A stretch of DNA of 64,000 bases from Cohnella candidum (GCF_003713065.1 NZ_CP033433.1:3039001-3103000), one strand, 5' to 3'. Counted from the first letter of the stretch, positions 8,367 to 17,648 are shown. Made by a program: numbers and translations. Notes: generated from the sequence alone by a model not told the origin.

Positions 8367-9401
8367 TTACATTTTGGCGAACTGGTTCAGGAACCGGAGA
8401 TCGTTGGAATAGAAGTGGCGGATGTCGTCGATTTCGTACTTGAGCAGAGCGATGCGCTCGATGCCCATGCCGAACGCGAAGCCGGACACTTCCGCCGGGT
8501 CGTATCCGCCGTGCTCCAGCACCTTCGGATGAACCATGCCGCAGCCGAGAATTTCGATCCAGCCGGTCTGCTTGCACATGCGGCAGCCATGGCCTCCGCA
8601 TTTGACGCAGGTCACGTCCACCTCCGCGCTCGGTTCCGTAAACGGGAAGAAGCTCGGGCGCAGGCGGATTTGCATCTGGGGGCCGTACATTTCGCGCACG
8701 AATTGCAGCAGGGTGCCCTTCAAATCGCTCATCCGGATGTTCGGCCCGATGACAAGCCCTTCGATCTGGTGGAACATGAACGAGTGGGTCGCGTCGTCGT
8801 CGTCCCTCCGGTACACCTTGCCCGGGCAAATGACCTTGACCGGCGTCTTGCCCTTCATCGCCTGCATCGTACGGATCTGCACGGGAGACGTGTGCGTCCG
8901 GAGCAGGATTTCGTCCGTGATGTAGAACGAATCCTGCATATCGCGGGCCGGATGGTCTTTGGGCAGGTTCAGCGCTTCGAAGTTGAAATAATCGGTTTCC
9001 ACTTCCGGTCCTTCCGCGATCGTATAGCCCATGCCGAGGAAAATGTCCTCGATCTCCTGCGCCACTTTGTTGAGCGGATGGACGCTGCCGACGGACGGCG
9101 TCTTGCCGGGCAGCGTGACGTCAATCGTTTCCGCCTGAAGGCGGCGGGCCGTCTCGGCCCGATCGAACGCTTCCTGCTTCTCCGCGAGGACCGCTTCGAT
9201 CGCGGCGCGGACTTCGTTGCCCACTTGGCCGATGATCGGCCGCTCTTCCGCGGACAGGCCGCCCATGCCCCGCAAAATCTCGGTCAACTGGCCTTTTTTC
9301 CCCAAGTAATGCACCCTTAAATCATTCAGCGCGGCAGCATCCTCAACGTTCTGCAATCGGTCGAGCGCTTCGCTGCGAAGCGCCTCCAAACGTTCTTTCA
9401 T
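8367..9401 (-). CDS. pheS: phenylalanine--tRNA ligase alpha subunit
   Basis: A 344-residue catalytic subunit of PheRS, the typical Firmicute length. An N-terminal coiled coil (about 1-85) is followed by the class II synthetase core with motif 2 in [21 protein letters not shown] and motif 3 near [15 protein letters not shown] Cys-rich insert ([12 protein letters not shown]) is common in Gram-positive PheS. The ATG at 9401 was chosen because GGAGGAG precedes it at normal spacing; an ATG four codons upstream overlaps that site and is less likely. First gene of the pheST operon behind a T-box leader. Confidence 0.97.
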   Translation of the reverse strand: MKERLEALRSEALDRLQNVEDAAALNDLRVHYLGKKGQLTEILRGMGGLSAEERPIIGQVGNEVRAAIEAVLAEKQEAFDRAETARRLQAETIDVTLPGKTPSVGSVHPLNKVAQEIEDIFLGMGYTIAEGPEVETDYFNFEALNLPKDHPARDMQDSFYITDEILLRTHTSPVQIRTMQAMKGKTPVKVICPGKVYRRDDDDATHSFMFHQIEGLVIGPNIRMSDLKGTLLQFVREMYGPQMQIRLRPSFFPFTEPSAEVDVTCVKCGGHGCRMCKQTGWIEILGCGMVHPKVLEHGGYDPAEVSGFAFGMGIERIALLKYEIDDIRHFYSNDLRFLNQFAKM

Positions 9402-9754
9402 CGCTCTCTCCTCCATCGTCTTCTTGCCCGGCCCCCGGCCGGTCGGCAAAAAAATAAAGGCCCTTCCTCCCCGTAAGGGACGAAAGGACCGTGGTACCAC
9501 CCTTGTTGGAATGCCGCGGCTGTCATCAGCCGCCCGCCGAACCCGGCAAAAGCATTCCCGCTTCCGCGGCGTAACGGGCCGCTGCCGGTTCCCCCTACCC
9601 GCTTCCGAACGCGCCAGGCGTTCTTCCGTTTCAGGGGACTGCTCCGGAGTGAATTTCAGCAGCCTGGTTTCCTAGGAACGCTTCCAGTCTCCGGCGTTCC
9701 CTCCCTGTAAGAAGGCGCTGCTTACTTGTCTCCATCTGCGCATTTGCAAGATTT
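9402..9754 (-). ncRNA. T-box riboswitch leader of pheST, Phe (TTC) specifier
   Basis: The 14-nt T-box AGGGTGGTACCACG is read on the minus strand at 9490-9503. It is followed by a terminator (9447-9489) whose 5' arm overlaps the T-box side, the usual competing structure. The candidate specifier codon is TTC (9651-9653) in the context GAAATTCACTCC, before the GGAGC segment of Stem I. Uncharged tRNA-Phe should stabilise the antiterminator and allow pheST expression. It fills the 420-bp gap upstream of pheS. Confidence 0.92.
9447..9489 (-). terminator. regulated terminator of the pheS T-box
   Basis: On the minus strand GGTCCTTTCGTCCC pairs with GGGGAGGAAGGGCC around a TTAC loop (two or three G-T or mismatched positions), followed by TTTATTTTTTT. 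Confidence 0.88.
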
Positions 9755-9760
9755 ATTGCC

Positions 9761-9789
9761 ATTATAGGCGAAGTACGCGGCGGAGGCAA
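9761..9789 (-). promoter_or_regulatory. sigma-A promoter of the pheS T-box leader
   Basis: Minus strand: -35 TTGCCT (9784-9789), 17-bp spacer, -10 TATAAT (9761-9766). The predicted start near 9754 fits the beginning of the T-box leader. Confidence 0.8.
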
Positions 9790-9824
9790 GCGGACGCGAG
9801 CCCGCTTCCTCCATCGGCCTCAAG

Positions 9825-10412
9825 TCAGGCTTTCTTCCTGCGGATAAGCGAGACGACGAGCGCCAGCAGGCCGGCCGCCAAGCCGGCGATCGCGAGCGCC
9901 AGCGTCAGCGGATCGCGGTCTCCGTCCTTCGCGGAATCCGTAGCCGCGGCAGCGGCGGTGACCGTCGTCACGGAAGCCGGCGTGTCTGCGTCCGCCGGGC
10001 CCGTCCAGTCGACGACGGTGCCGTCGGAGTAAGTCTGGTGCGCTTTCCAAGCCAGCTCTTTCGCGTCCGCGGCGACTTTGCCCTGGAAGTTGAATTGTCC
10101 GAATTCCGTCGAGCCGATGCCCGCGCCGGTCGCTTTCCAGGTGACGGCCGTGATTTTGCCGTCCGCGTTCTTCTCAATCTCGTAAGTCCAGTCCGGCTTG
10201 GGCTCGAACCGGGACACGTCCACGCCGGCGGGCACTTCCACTTTCACCTGCGTCGTCGCGGCCTCCTTCTCCGAAGGGACGCGCAGCGTGAATACCTGGT
10301 ACGAATTCGCCGGCACTTCCTTCGGCTGCACGGTCACGTGCGCGCTTGCAAGCCCTCCGAACGCCATCGTGAGCGCGAGTGTCAGCAACGGGATGATTAA
10401 ACGTTTCTTCAT
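9825..10412 (-). CDS. ycnI: YcnI-type copper-binding membrane-anchored protein (DUF1775)
   Basis: A 195-residue protein: signal peptide ending SAHVTVQP, a DUF1775 beta domain (about 25-145), a low-complexity linker and one C-terminal transmembrane helix followed by RRKKA. In YcnI the histidine at the mature N-terminus binds Cu(II), and here the mature chain would start at that HVTVQPKEVP histidine. It would sit outside the cell, anchored in the membrane. It lies downstream of the copCD, sensor kinase and regulator genes, but a 108-bp gap with its own operator-like palindrome suggests separate control. Confidence 0.9.
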   Translation of the reverse strand: MKKRLIIPLLTLALTMAFGGLASAHVTVQPKEVPANSYQVFTLRVPSEKEAATTQVKVEVPAGVDVSRFEPKPDWTYEIEKNADGKITAVTWKATGAGIGSTEFGQFNFQGKVAADAKELAWKAHQTYSDGTVVDWTGPADADTPASVTTVTAAAAATDSAKDGDRDPLTLALAIAGLAAGLLALVVSLIRRKKA

Positions 10413-10431
10413 CTTTTTCCCGACCTCTTTC

Positions 10432-10448
10432 CTGTAAACTCTTTACAG
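10432..10448. promoter_or_regulatory. operator-like palindrome upstream of ycnI
   Basis: A perfect inverted repeat: CTGTAAA, three bases, TTTACAG. It lies 20-36 bp before the ycnI start codon and just downstream of a TATACT -10 candidate on the minus strand, so a protein bound there would overlap the transcription start. The TGTAA half-site resembles repeats upstream of copCD at 13811-13836. Confidence 0.45.
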
Positions 10449-10520
10449 TTTTCAGTATAGAGGCGGTCCGGTCTTCCCGCATGACTCGAAAGAGCCAGTC
10501 CCGCGAAGAAAGTATGGCGT

Positions 10521-11204
10521 TTATGTGGCGTCCGGCTCCATCATCCCCCGCTCGTAAGCGTAACGGGTCAATTGAACCCGGTTGTCGAGATGAAGCTTCT
10601 GCAAAATGTTTTTCAGGTGATTTTTGACCGTATGCTCCGACAGCCCGAGCGCGTCGGCCACCTCGCGGTTTTTACGGCCGCGGGCGACCTCCAGCAGGAT
10701 CTCGCGTTCCCGGGGGGTCAATTCGGACGCCGGACCGATTTCCGCCGTTTCCCGCGAAACGGCCGGCGCGGCCTTGCGGTTGCCGAGCTCCCGCAGGATC
10801 GACATCGCAATGTCGGGGCTCAAGGGCGCTTCGTCATGGACGATCGCCCGCAGATAGTCCCGCCACGCCGACGGGTTCAAATTTTTGAGCAGGTATCCTT
10901 GGGCTCCCTTCTTGAGCGCCTCGAACAAGTGGGACGCGTCGTCCGACACGGTCACCATCACGATTTTGACCTGCGGATGGGCGCTTTTGATCGACTTGAC
11001 CGCTTCGAAGCCGCCCATCCCCGGCATTTGGATGTCCATGAGAATGAGCTCGGGCATCGTCCGGCCCGCCATTTCAACCGCTTCTTCTCCGCTCGCGGCT
11101 TCCCCGACGATCTCGAAGGCGGAATCCGCGGACAGGATTTCGCGCATGCCTTCCCTCGCGTGATGATGATCGTCCGCGATCAGCACCCGGATCGGCTGCT
11201 TCAT
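10521..11204 (-). CDS. NarL/LuxR-family response regulator
   Basis: A 227-residue regulator. The receiver domain (about 5-120) has the acidic pair in IADDHHH and the phospho-acceptor Asp in LILMDIQMPGMGG. The C-terminal LuxR-type helix-turn-helix (about 160-220) shows LTPREREILLEVARG and the recognition segment LSEHTVKNHL. Its start codon overlaps the stop of the histidine kinase gene by 4 bp (ATGA), so the two are translationally coupled and form a pair. The position between copCD and ycnI suggests control of copper genes; the stimulus is inferred only from context. Confidence 0.93.
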   Translation of the reverse strand: MKQPIRVLIADDHHHAREGMREILSADSAFEIVGEAASGEEAVEMAGRTMPELILMDIQMPGMGGFEAVKSIKSAHPQVKIVMVTVSDDASHLFEALKKGAQGYLLKNLNPSAWRDYLRAIVHDEAPLSPDIAMSILRELGNRKAAPAVSRETAEIGPASELTPREREILLEVARGRKNREVADALGLSEHTVKNHLKNILQKLHLDNRVQLTRYAYERGMMEPDAT

Positions 11205-12061
11205 GAGCGTCTCCCTCCCGGCTTGGCGATTTCCACGACCGTCCGATCCGCCCGCCGCTCGGCCGCGAACGTCCAGCCCATACGCGTCGCCCGGTCCCGT
11301 ACCATGCGAAGGCCGAACCGGCCGTAAACCGCCAGCGGATCTCCGGAAAAGCCGACCCCGTCGTCCTCCACCGTACAGCGGAAGCCGCCGTTCTCCTCAG
11401 GTTCTCCCGTCACGATAACCTTCGAAGCGTTGGCGTGTTTGCGCACGTTGATCAAAGCTTCCCGAAGGCAAGCGTGCAGCTCGACCTTCTCTTTGTTGGA
11501 CAAAGCTTCGTCCTTAATCGTCCAACGGAACTCCGCCTCGGCTTCCGTCACGCCGGCGGTCTCCTCGAGCAACTCCCGCAGCGGAACGACCCAAGCCGCT
11601 TCCGCGGCCGTCGGCGGCTGCCGCAGGTTCTCGATCGCCTGCCGGACGTCATCGTGCATGACCCTCACCGTTTCCTTCAGCTCTCCTGACATCTCGAGCA
11701 CCTTGCGCTCGCCTTCCGCAGCCGTCCGGTCGAGCTTATCCAGCTTCACGGCCAGCAGGAACAGCGATTGCGCGATCCCGTCATGCAGCTCCCGGGCCAG
11801 CTTCTCCCTTTCCTCGAGCGCTCCGCTGACCGCCCGTTCCCGCTGCAGCTCTGCCTGCGACTGCTCCAGCCGCGCGAACAAACCCCGCACGAGCGTCAGC
11901 GTCACCCCGAGCACGATGAAAGGCGCCAGGAAATTGCCCATTTCCATGGACATATAGGGCAACAGGAAGACATGCCGGACATACTCCCACAGACCGATCG
12001 TGAGCGTAGGCGTCAGCAAGATCATCCATTTGATTCTCCGGTCCGCAGAGCGCCTCGGCAT
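11201..12061 (-). CDS. sensor histidine kinase (HisKA_3 family)
   Basis: A 286-residue kinase, partner of the overlapping NarL-type regulator. Two N-terminal transmembrane segments (about 13-35 and 42-60) leave only a short external loop and no large sensing domain, so it may be an intramembrane-sensing kinase. The dimerisation/phosphoacceptor part has ELHDGIAQSL with the phospho-His, and the ATPase has the N box EALINVRKHANA, DDGVGFS and GRFGLRMV. The start at 12061 was chosen because GGGAGG lies 6 nt upstream; longer frames would overlap copCD. It begins about 13 bp after copCD. Confidence 0.9.
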   Translation of the reverse strand: MPRRSADRRIKWMILLTPTLTIGLWEYVRHVFLLPYMSMEMGNFLAPFIVLGVTLTLVRGLFARLEQSQAELQRERAVSGALEEREKLARELHDGIAQSLFLLAVKLDKLDRTAAEGERKVLEMSGELKETVRVMHDDVRQAIENLRQPPTAAEAAWVVPLRELLEETAGVTEAEAEFRWTIKDEALSNKEKVELHACLREALINVRKHANASKVIVTGEPEENGGFRCTVEDDGVGFSGDPLAVYGRFGLRMVRDRATRMGWTFAAERRADRTVVEIAKPGGRRS

Positions 12062-12074
12062 CCTCATCCTCCCG

Positions 12075-13736
12075 TCAATAGATCCGGAACGTCGTTTCCC
12101 GTTCGATTTCATTGCCCTTGGCATCGGTCACCAATACCTGGGCTTTCCATTTGGCCGCAAAAGGCAAGTACGGGCCTTCCGCCTGGTACGTGTATTTCCC
12201 GTAACCGTCGAAAGCATCGATTTCGTCGTCCTGGTAAGCCTTGATCGGCACCTCGATCGCGCCGACGTCCGGTCGGTCCAGCGGAAGCATCTTGAGCGAG
12301 ACGTTCTTCGGCGCTCCGTCCTGCTCCGGCAGCCAGATTTTCACGATGAAACGGTTGTCGCCCGGGGCATTCGGGGTGATGCGGAGCGTCAGGTGCATGT
12401 CCGTGCCCATCTGATGGTAACTGAGCGGCTCGTTCGGGGGCAGGGGCGTTTGGTAAGTCAAAATGCCGACCACGAATACGATCGCCGCCAGCAGCCCGAC
12501 ATCCGCTTTGAGCATGAAACCGTGCGGAAGGTCTCCTTTGCGCAGCCTCAGCCTGATCAGGAAGGCGGTAACGGCGACAAGCAAGGAGAGCGCGCCTTTG
12601 GCGAGCAGCCATTTTCCCCAGAGCGTATATTTCAAATAGGTCAGACTCGGCAAGAAATCGAGCACGGACAAGACGCCCGTGATCCATAAGGCAAGAAAGA
12701 GCAGAAGGGCTACCCGGGAAAACACCAGCGCGAAGCGTCCCGCTTCCGGCCGGTCCTTCAACCAGATGACCAGCAGGAGCACCAGCCCGCCCGCCCACAA
12801 GGACGCCGCTTCCAAATGCACGAAGTCAAGCGCGATCATATAGGCTTTTGGACTGACCGCAGAGGCGTGGCCGGACCACGCTTCGATACCGATGAACGCC
12901 GCCGCCCAGATGAGCCGGGCCGCAGAGCCCAAGCTGACCAACAAAGGTGCGGCCAACGCCAGCAGCAGCTCGGCGTCGTACAGCCGCCCGATTGTCGTTA
13001 CCTTCAAAATGCGAAGCCATTCGGACATGGGCTCATCCTGAGCCAAGTCCATGAGACTGATGGCGATATAGGCGATCGTGGATAGCAGCGTGAATTTTCC
13101 CGCGAACGAGAGAGCCTTTTCCCGCAAGCCGCCGACGAGGGGGGAAACGCCGCGCAGCAGGCTCCACATCGCAAGACCGGCCGTGCCGAGCAAGCCCGCG
13201 TAATAAGCGATCCGGGTCGCGTAAATCAGGAACTCCCGGTCCGTCGTGGTCGACCCACCGTGATTGTGGCCCACTTGAGCGTGCGGATCCAGCTGCTGCG
13301 CGTCCGGGAGCGGCGGCGGATTGCCGACCGTGAACACGAACGCGCCCGAAACGGGATGACCGTCCGCGGAAATCACGCTGTAAGAGACTGTATAATGCCC
13401 TTCTCCGAGCGACGGCAGGGAAAGGCGAATCCCCTTGCCTTCCTCGAACCGTTCGGGCGTTCCTTTGGCGACCGAACGGGAGGCTTCATCCAAAACGGTA
13501 AGATTCGTGCCGCCCGGATCCAGGCGCTCATTGAACAAAAGTTCGACGGCGGCCGGACTTTTGCTCAATTTTTCCCCGACGTCCGGCGTCGTGCGGACCA
13601 GCTGCGCATGCGCATCGGCCGTTTGGAGAAACGCCGCCAATCCCAGCCACAGGGCGACCGCGGCCGCCCAAAACGACCGGGTGATACGGCGCTTTCGGGA
13701 GGTTAGAAATCCTTGAACGATCCCGCTTATAGACAA
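12075..13736 (-). CDS. CopC-CopD fusion copper resistance/uptake protein (YcnJ-like)
   Basis: A 553-residue fusion. A signal helix ends before HAQLVRTTP, and the mature CopC-like beta domain covers about residues 43-140 with an N-terminal His ligand. A short His-rich stretch (PHAQVGHNHGG) leads into a CopD-type eight-helix membrane domain, and a beta-rich outer domain (about 420-553) ends the protein. YcnJ in Bacillus is a copper importer. The start is TTG at 13736 with AAGGAGGAAG upstream; the nearby ATG is out of frame. First gene of a probable copCD-kinase-regulator operon, with in-phase GTAA repeats upstream. Confidence 0.9.
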   Translation of the reverse strand: MSISGIVQGFLTSRKRRITRSFWAAAVALWLGLAAFLQTADAHAQLVRTTPDVGEKLSKSPAAVELLFNERLDPGGTNLTVLDEASRSVAKGTPERFEEGKGIRLSLPSLGEGHYTVSYSVISADGHPVSGAFVFTVGNPPPLPDAQQLDPHAQVGHNHGGSTTTDREFLIYATRIAYYAGLLGTAGLAMWSLLRGVSPLVGGLREKALSFAGKFTLLSTIAYIAISLMDLAQDEPMSEWLRILKVTTIGRLYDAELLLALAAPLLVSLGSAARLIWAAAFIGIEAWSGHASAVSPKAYMIALDFVHLEAASLWAGGLVLLLVIWLKDRPEAGRFALVFSRVALLLFLALWITGVLSVLDFLPSLTYLKYTLWGKWLLAKGALSLLVAVTAFLIRLRLRKGDLPHGFMLKADVGLLAAIVFVVGILTYQTPLPPNEPLSYHQMGTDMHLTLRITPNAPGDNRFIVKIWLPEQDGAPKNVSLKMLPLDRPDVGAIEVPIKAYQDDEIDAFDGYGKYTYQAEGPYLPFAAKWKAQVLVTDAKGNEIERETTFRIY

Positions 13737-13809
13737 ATCATCTTCCTCCTTCTCCCTGCGGCTCGCTAATGCGCTCGGAGACTCCTATACTTTGACTACG
13801 TATTTGACC

Positions 13810-13838
13810 GGTAAAGGGTTTGTAAGGGAATGTAAGTT
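13810..13838. promoter_or_regulatory. in-phase direct repeats upstream of copCD
   Basis: GTAA occurs at 13811, 13822 and 13832 (contexts GGTAAAGG, TGTAAGGG, TGTAAGTT), spaced 11 and 10 bp, about one helical turn. Such phasing is typical of binding sites for a multimeric regulator. The same TGTAA half-site forms the palindrome upstream of ycnI. Binding by the encoded NarL-type regulator is inference. Confidence 0.35.
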
Positions 13839-13908
13839 TGAAACGTTCTCGGGTGTGAAGTCAGGGTTCATCCTTTTCTTTACTTGCTGGTGAAACGGGG
13901 GTTTGCGT

Positions 13909-14096
13909 ATTAGCGGGAAATACTCCTGTTAATTTCCACGTTTTTCTGTTTTTTAGAAAAACAATTGGAAAAGTTCCCACTAATCCCGTGCATGAAAGCT
14001 TATCAAGGCAACATGGGCAAAATTAGTGGGAGCTTTTCCCTTAATTTTGCCTAATTACTCATTTACCGATAAATTAGCGGAAAAAATCCCACTAAT
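13909..14096 (-). repeat. dispersed ~190-bp palindromic element, copy 1
   Basis: Four imperfect palindromes with arms like ATTAGTGGGA and TCCCACTAAT lie at 13909-13933, 13962-13984, 14022-14045 and 14073-14096 (start-to-start 53, 60 and 51 bp). Read on the minus strand, they match in order the four palindromes of copy 2 at 54580-54768. Two of the three spacers are also alignable; the 37-nt middle spacer is the same length in both. It lies between the copCD upstream region and the terminator of the gamma-glutamylcyclotransferase gene, in a 490-bp gap with no gene. Confidence 0.8.
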
Positions 14097-14179
14097 ACCA
14101 CGAGCATCGAATCTCGGCAAAGGACCATTTCCATCGTAACCGAACGGGACTACCTCTTCAACTGCGCGAGTATTGACAA

Positions 14180-14221
14180 AATAAAGAACGGCCCTCGCCG
14201 CCTTGCGGCAAGGGCCGTTCG
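14180..14221 (-). terminator. terminator after the gamma-glutamylcyclotransferase gene
   Basis: GAACGGCCCT and AGGGCCGTTC arms form a long perfect stem. On the minus strand it is followed by TTTATTTT. It closes the pxpBC-pxpA-GGDEF/EAL-cyclotransferase run. Confidence 0.9.
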
Positions 14222-14224
14222 ATT

Positions 14225-14650
14225 TCAACTGCGATTCCTTGAATTTGACGCTGCATCCGGCCACCAATCGCCTGCCGCTTCCGGATACCCTCGCGCCGTC
14301 GGCCAGACGTATACCCAACCTTCATGATTTGGTTCGTCCGCGTCCCGAATCCACACCCGCTCGTAATCGTTCTTTTCTTCGATGCCGTAAAATTCTTCGA
14401 GCTCATCCAGTACCGGCAAGCCGTCCGCATCGATGTCCGTCCAGTTGCCGCGCACGAACCGTAATCCGATCGCAGGCTCAAGCACAAGAGCGGGATACGA
14501 TCCGGCATCGAGCAGCCTTCCTCGGACCCGTCCCGGCTGCATCGCCCTGACATAAGGTTCGATGATATGGCGGTTCGGCATACCCGGCAGCAAGGTTCCG
14601 TAAACGAATACCCGAATCGTATGCCGGCCGCTCTCTCCGTACATCGTCAT
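14225..14650 (-). CDS. gamma-glutamylcyclotransferase-family protein (GGCT/AIG2-like)
   Basis: A 141-residue protein with the family signature [13 protein letters not shown] near the N-terminus, which forms the substrate cavity, and the catalytic-type acid in LDELEEFYG. Family enzymes release 5-oxoproline from gamma-glutamyl amines or peptides. The start codon overlaps the stop of the GGDEF-EAL gene by 4 bp. The operon also encodes a 5-oxoprolinase (PxpABC), the enzyme that would consume its product, which supports a real cyclotransferase activity. The exact substrate cannot be read from sequence. Confidence 0.85.
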   Translation of the reverse strand: MTMYGESGRHTIRVFVYGTLLPGMPNRHIIEPYVRAMQPGRVRGRLLDAGSYPALVLEPAIGLRFVRGNWTDIDADGLPVLDELEEFYGIEEKNDYERVWIRDADEPNHEGWVYVWPTARGYPEAAGDWWPDAASNSRNRS

Positions 14651-16737
14651 ACCGCCTTATCGGCAGCGAACAGTTGCTCGAAGGTTTCCGGCGCAACCGG
14701 CCTGGAGAAGAAGTATCCTTGCGCTTCCTGGCATTTCTGCTCCTTCAGGAAGGCGACCTGGCCCTCGCTTTCCACCCCTTCGGCCGTGACCTTCAGGTTC
14801 AGGTTGCGGGCCATCGCGGAAATCCCGGAAACGATCGCCGCATCGTTGCGGTCGGTCAGCACGTCGCTGACGAAGGAGCGGTCGATCTTGAGCTTGTCGA
14901 TCGGGAACTTCTTCAAATAGTGAAGCGAGCTGTACCCGGTGCCGAAATCGTCGATGCTGATCCGGACGCCGATCTTCTTGAGCATTTCCAGCATCTCCGT
15001 CGCGTAATTGACGTCGGCCATGATGCTCTCCGTGATTTCTAGCTCGAGCCACCGCGCATCCAGCCCGGTATCCTCCAGCACGCTGCGGATCCGCTCGCAC
15101 AGGTCATGCTGCCGGAACTGCCGGATCGACAGGTTCACCGACATGATGATCGGCGGATACCCTTTATCCTGCCACGCTTTCATCTGCATGCAGGCGTTTC
15201 GGAGCACCCATTCCCCCAACGGCAGAATGAATCCGTTCTCTTCGCACAGCGGGATGAATTCAGAAGGGGGAATCTCCCCTTTTTGGGGATGGCTCCAGCG
15301 CAGGAGCGCCTCGGTGCCGACGAGCCTTCCGCTCTCGAGTTCCACGAGCGGCTGGTAGACGAGACGGAACTGGCCGAGCTCAAGGGCGATTCTCAGGTCA
15401 TTTTCCAGCAGCAGCCTTTCTTTCGCTTTGAGGTTCATGTTCGGCACGTAGCGTTTCCAGCCGTTGCGGGTTTCTTTGGCGCTGTACATGGCGGTGTCCG
15501 CATTCTGCTGCAGCAAATCCAAGTTATGCCCGTCGTCGGGATACAGGGCGATACCTACGCTGACGCTCATATGGAAAGCCGAAGGACCGATCCGCACCGG
15601 CTGCTGGAACGCGTCGACAAGCTTTTGGGCCGTCGCCTCCGCTTCCTCTCCCTCGGTACCGGGCAGCAGCACCGTAAATTCGTCCCCGCCCATTCGAAAA
15701 ACGTTGTCGTACTTCTCCCTGAACTGGGAAAGCCGTTCGGAAACCGCCACCAGCAGCTGATCCCCGAAAGCGTGCCCCATGGAGTCGTTAATCGTTTTAA
15801 AACGGTCCAGATCGAGCCAAAGCAGCGCGAAACGGCCTTTATCCCGGAAAGCTCGCCCCATCTCGGTTTGCACCTTCTCCGCGAACATCCGGCGATTGGG
15901 CAGCCCCGTCAATTCGTCATGGTAGGCCAGGTAGTTGATGCGGGATTCGATTTTCTTCTGCCTTTTCAGAGGCTCTTCGATGGACACGTAATAGATGCCT
16001 TTCAGCAAGCAGTAATAACCGGCCAGTTTCAGGCCTTCCGCGAACAGTTCATGGTACGTACCCAGGCCGACTGCGCCTTCCAGCCGCGAAAAGAACAGCC
16101 AGATAAGCCCTTGTACGATCGTCAGCATTGCCTGCGGTTTTTCTTGCCGGTTGCGGTACAGGATCATCAATGCAGCCGTCGCGTAAAGAAGCAGGACCGC
16201 CGAATAATGATAGGGACGGAAGGCGTTCAATGCATCGTAGTCCCAATGGCCGACATGAAAAACTCCCCAGCTGAGCAGCCCCAGCAACGCGGCGACCGAT
16301 ACCATCGCGACGACGCGCGACCGGGGAGGAACGTTGACGTTCCGCATCGCGAAGAGCACAAGCACGCCGATTGCAGCTAAGGTTTGCGAAAACCAGCCCA
16401 GCAAAATATTCGGGGCGTTGCCGATCTCCCGGTCAAAAAAAGGCATTCCCGGCAGGCTCATGCCGTGCAGCAGGTCGATGACGCCGATGGCGGCGAACAA
16501 AGCGGCGGTGGAAAGGCGAAGACGGCACAGCGTCGGAAGGAAGATCATCCATCCGAGCGTCAGGATCGCGAAACAGAATGCGAATGACAACGCATCCAAA
16601 AGCAGGTAAGCGTTCATGTATCCGATCGGGGCGATCCATTGCCTAAGCTGCCCGTACACGGCCTGAAGGACGGCGAAAGCCGCGGCTGCGGCCAGGAGCG
16701 TCCATACGGTTCTCATTTCGGCGCGATTAATCGACAT
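14647..16737 (-). CDS. membrane GGDEF-EAL cyclic di-GMP enzyme with MASE3-like sensor
   Basis: A 696-residue protein. The N-terminal ~250 residues hold about eight hydrophobic segments in a MASE3-like arrangement (includes [12 protein letters not shown]). The GGDEF domain has an intact RMGGDEF active site, but the usual RxxD inhibitory site five residues upstream reads EKYD. The EAL domain keeps EALLRW, ExTES (EITES), [15 protein letters not shown] and AEGVE, so phosphodiesterase activity is expected. It could be bifunctional. The start at 16737 has GGAGG 7 nt upstream. It sits between pxpA and the cyclotransferase gene, overlapping the latter by 4 bp. Confidence 0.92.
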   Translation of the reverse strand: MSINRAEMRTVWTLLAAAAAFAVLQAVYGQLRQWIAPIGYMNAYLLLDALSFAFCFAILTLGWMIFLPTLCRLRLSTAALFAAIGVIDLLHGMSLPGMPFFDREIGNAPNILLGWFSQTLAAIGVLVLFAMRNVNVPPRSRVVAMVSVAALLGLLSWGVFHVGHWDYDALNAFRPYHYSAVLLLYATAALMILYRNRQEKPQAMLTIVQGLIWLFFSRLEGAVGLGTYHELFAEGLKLAGYYCLLKGIYYVSIEEPLKRQKKIESRINYLAYHDELTGLPNRRMFAEKVQTEMGRAFRDKGRFALLWLDLDRFKTINDSMGHAFGDQLLVAVSERLSQFREKYDNVFRMGGDEFTVLLPGTEGEEAEATAQKLVDAFQQPVRIGPSAFHMSVSVGIALYPDDGHNLDLLQQNADTAMYSAKETRNGWKRYVPNMNLKAKERLLLENDLRIALELGQFRLVYQPLVELESGRLVGTEALLRWSHPQKGEIPPSEFIPLCEENGFILPLGEWVLRNACMQMKAWQDKGYPPIIMSVNLSIRQFRQHDLCERIRSVLEDTGLDARWLELEITESIMADVNYATEMLEMLKKIGVRISIDDFGTGYSSLHYLKKFPIDKLKIDRSFVSDVLTDRNDAAIVSGISAMARNLNLKVTAEGVESEGQVAFLKEQKCQEAQGYFFSRPVAPETFEQLFAADKAV

Positions 16738-16849
16738 GTAGGGGCCTCCAACCAAACGTCCGCGACAAGGTGGTCTTTTTTTGTATGAATATACGTTTCT
16801 ATGAATTTCCACACGAATCGCGATTTTCCTGCATGATGGAAAAATCCGG

Positions 16850-17647
16850 TCACCGTTCGACGAAACTTCCTCCGTTTTGACAAGGAGCGGCAATTCTCAC
16901 CCCTGCCGAGAGCAGTCCCCGGGCCAGCAAAGCCGCGCGTTCGGCCGCGCCGGGAGCATCCCCATGTATGCAAATCGTGCGTACTTCAAGCGCGACCCGC
17001 ACTCCGTCCGGCGTCACGGCGTACCCGTGTTTCGCGAGCGACAACGCTTGGCCAAGCGCTTGTTCTTCGGTTTCCAGCAGCGCGCCCGGCATCTCCCGGG
17101 AGACGAGCGATCCGTCGGCCGCATAAGCCCGGTCCGCGAAGCCTTCGGCTGCGAACGCTAAACCCGCCCGCTCCGCCGCTTCCCTCAGCCGGCTGTTCGG
17201 GGGTCCGTACACGAGCAGCCTCCCATCCGCGGCGCGGATCGCGCGAACGACGGCATCCGCCAAAGCTTCGTCCTTCGAAACCATGTGATACAAAGCGCCA
17301 TGCGGCTTGACGTGCCGCACCTCGCCGCCGGCTGCCGCCGCGATGGCCTGCAGGGCGCCAAGCTGATACGAGACCCAGTCTCCGGCCTCTTGGGCGGTGA
17401 TTTTCATTTCCCTTCTGCCGAAACCCAACCGATCAGGCAGCCCTGGATGCGCTCCGATCGCGACACCGTGCTCCAGGCATTGCTCGACGGTACGGCGCAT
17501 GATGCTCGGATCTCCCGCATGGAATCCGCAAGCGACGTTCGCAGAGGACACAATGCGCAGCAGCGCTTCATCCTCTCCGAAGCCGTAGGGCCCGAACCCT
17601 TCCCCCAAATCCGCGTTCAAATCGATGCTGATGGCAGTACCCGACAC
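16850..17647 (-). CDS. pxpA: 5-oxoprolinase subunit A (LamB/YcsF family)
   Basis: A 265-residue protein with the family opening [11 protein letters not shown] and [13 protein letters not shown], the [10 protein letters not shown] segment and the C-terminal VRTICIHGD. With PxpB and PxpC it hydrolyses 5-oxoproline to glutamate using ATP. The GTG start at 17647 lies 2 bp after the pxpBC stop codon, with AAGGAGGG inside the end of pxpBC, so translation is coupled. The open frame continues upstream as an antisense-like extension over pxpBC that has no homology and is not part of the gene. Confidence 0.95.
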   Translation of the reverse strand: MSGTAISIDLNADLGEGFGPYGFGEDEALLRIVSSANVACGFHAGDPSIMRRTVEQCLEHGVAIGAHPGLPDRLGFGRREMKITAQEAGDWVSYQLGALQAIAAAAGGEVRHVKPHGALYHMVSKDEALADAVVRAIRAADGRLLVYGPPNSRLREAAERAGLAFAAEGFADRAYAADGSLVSREMPGALLETEEQALGQALSLAKHGYAVTPDGVRVALEVRTICIHGDAPGAAERAALLARGLLSAGVRIAAPCQNGGSFVER

Positions 17648-17648
17648 G

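Noticed and set aside
13909-14096. Palindromes at regular spacing that resemble a CRISPR array
   Set aside because: The repeats differ from each other, the spacers are alignable between the two loci, and no cas genes are near.
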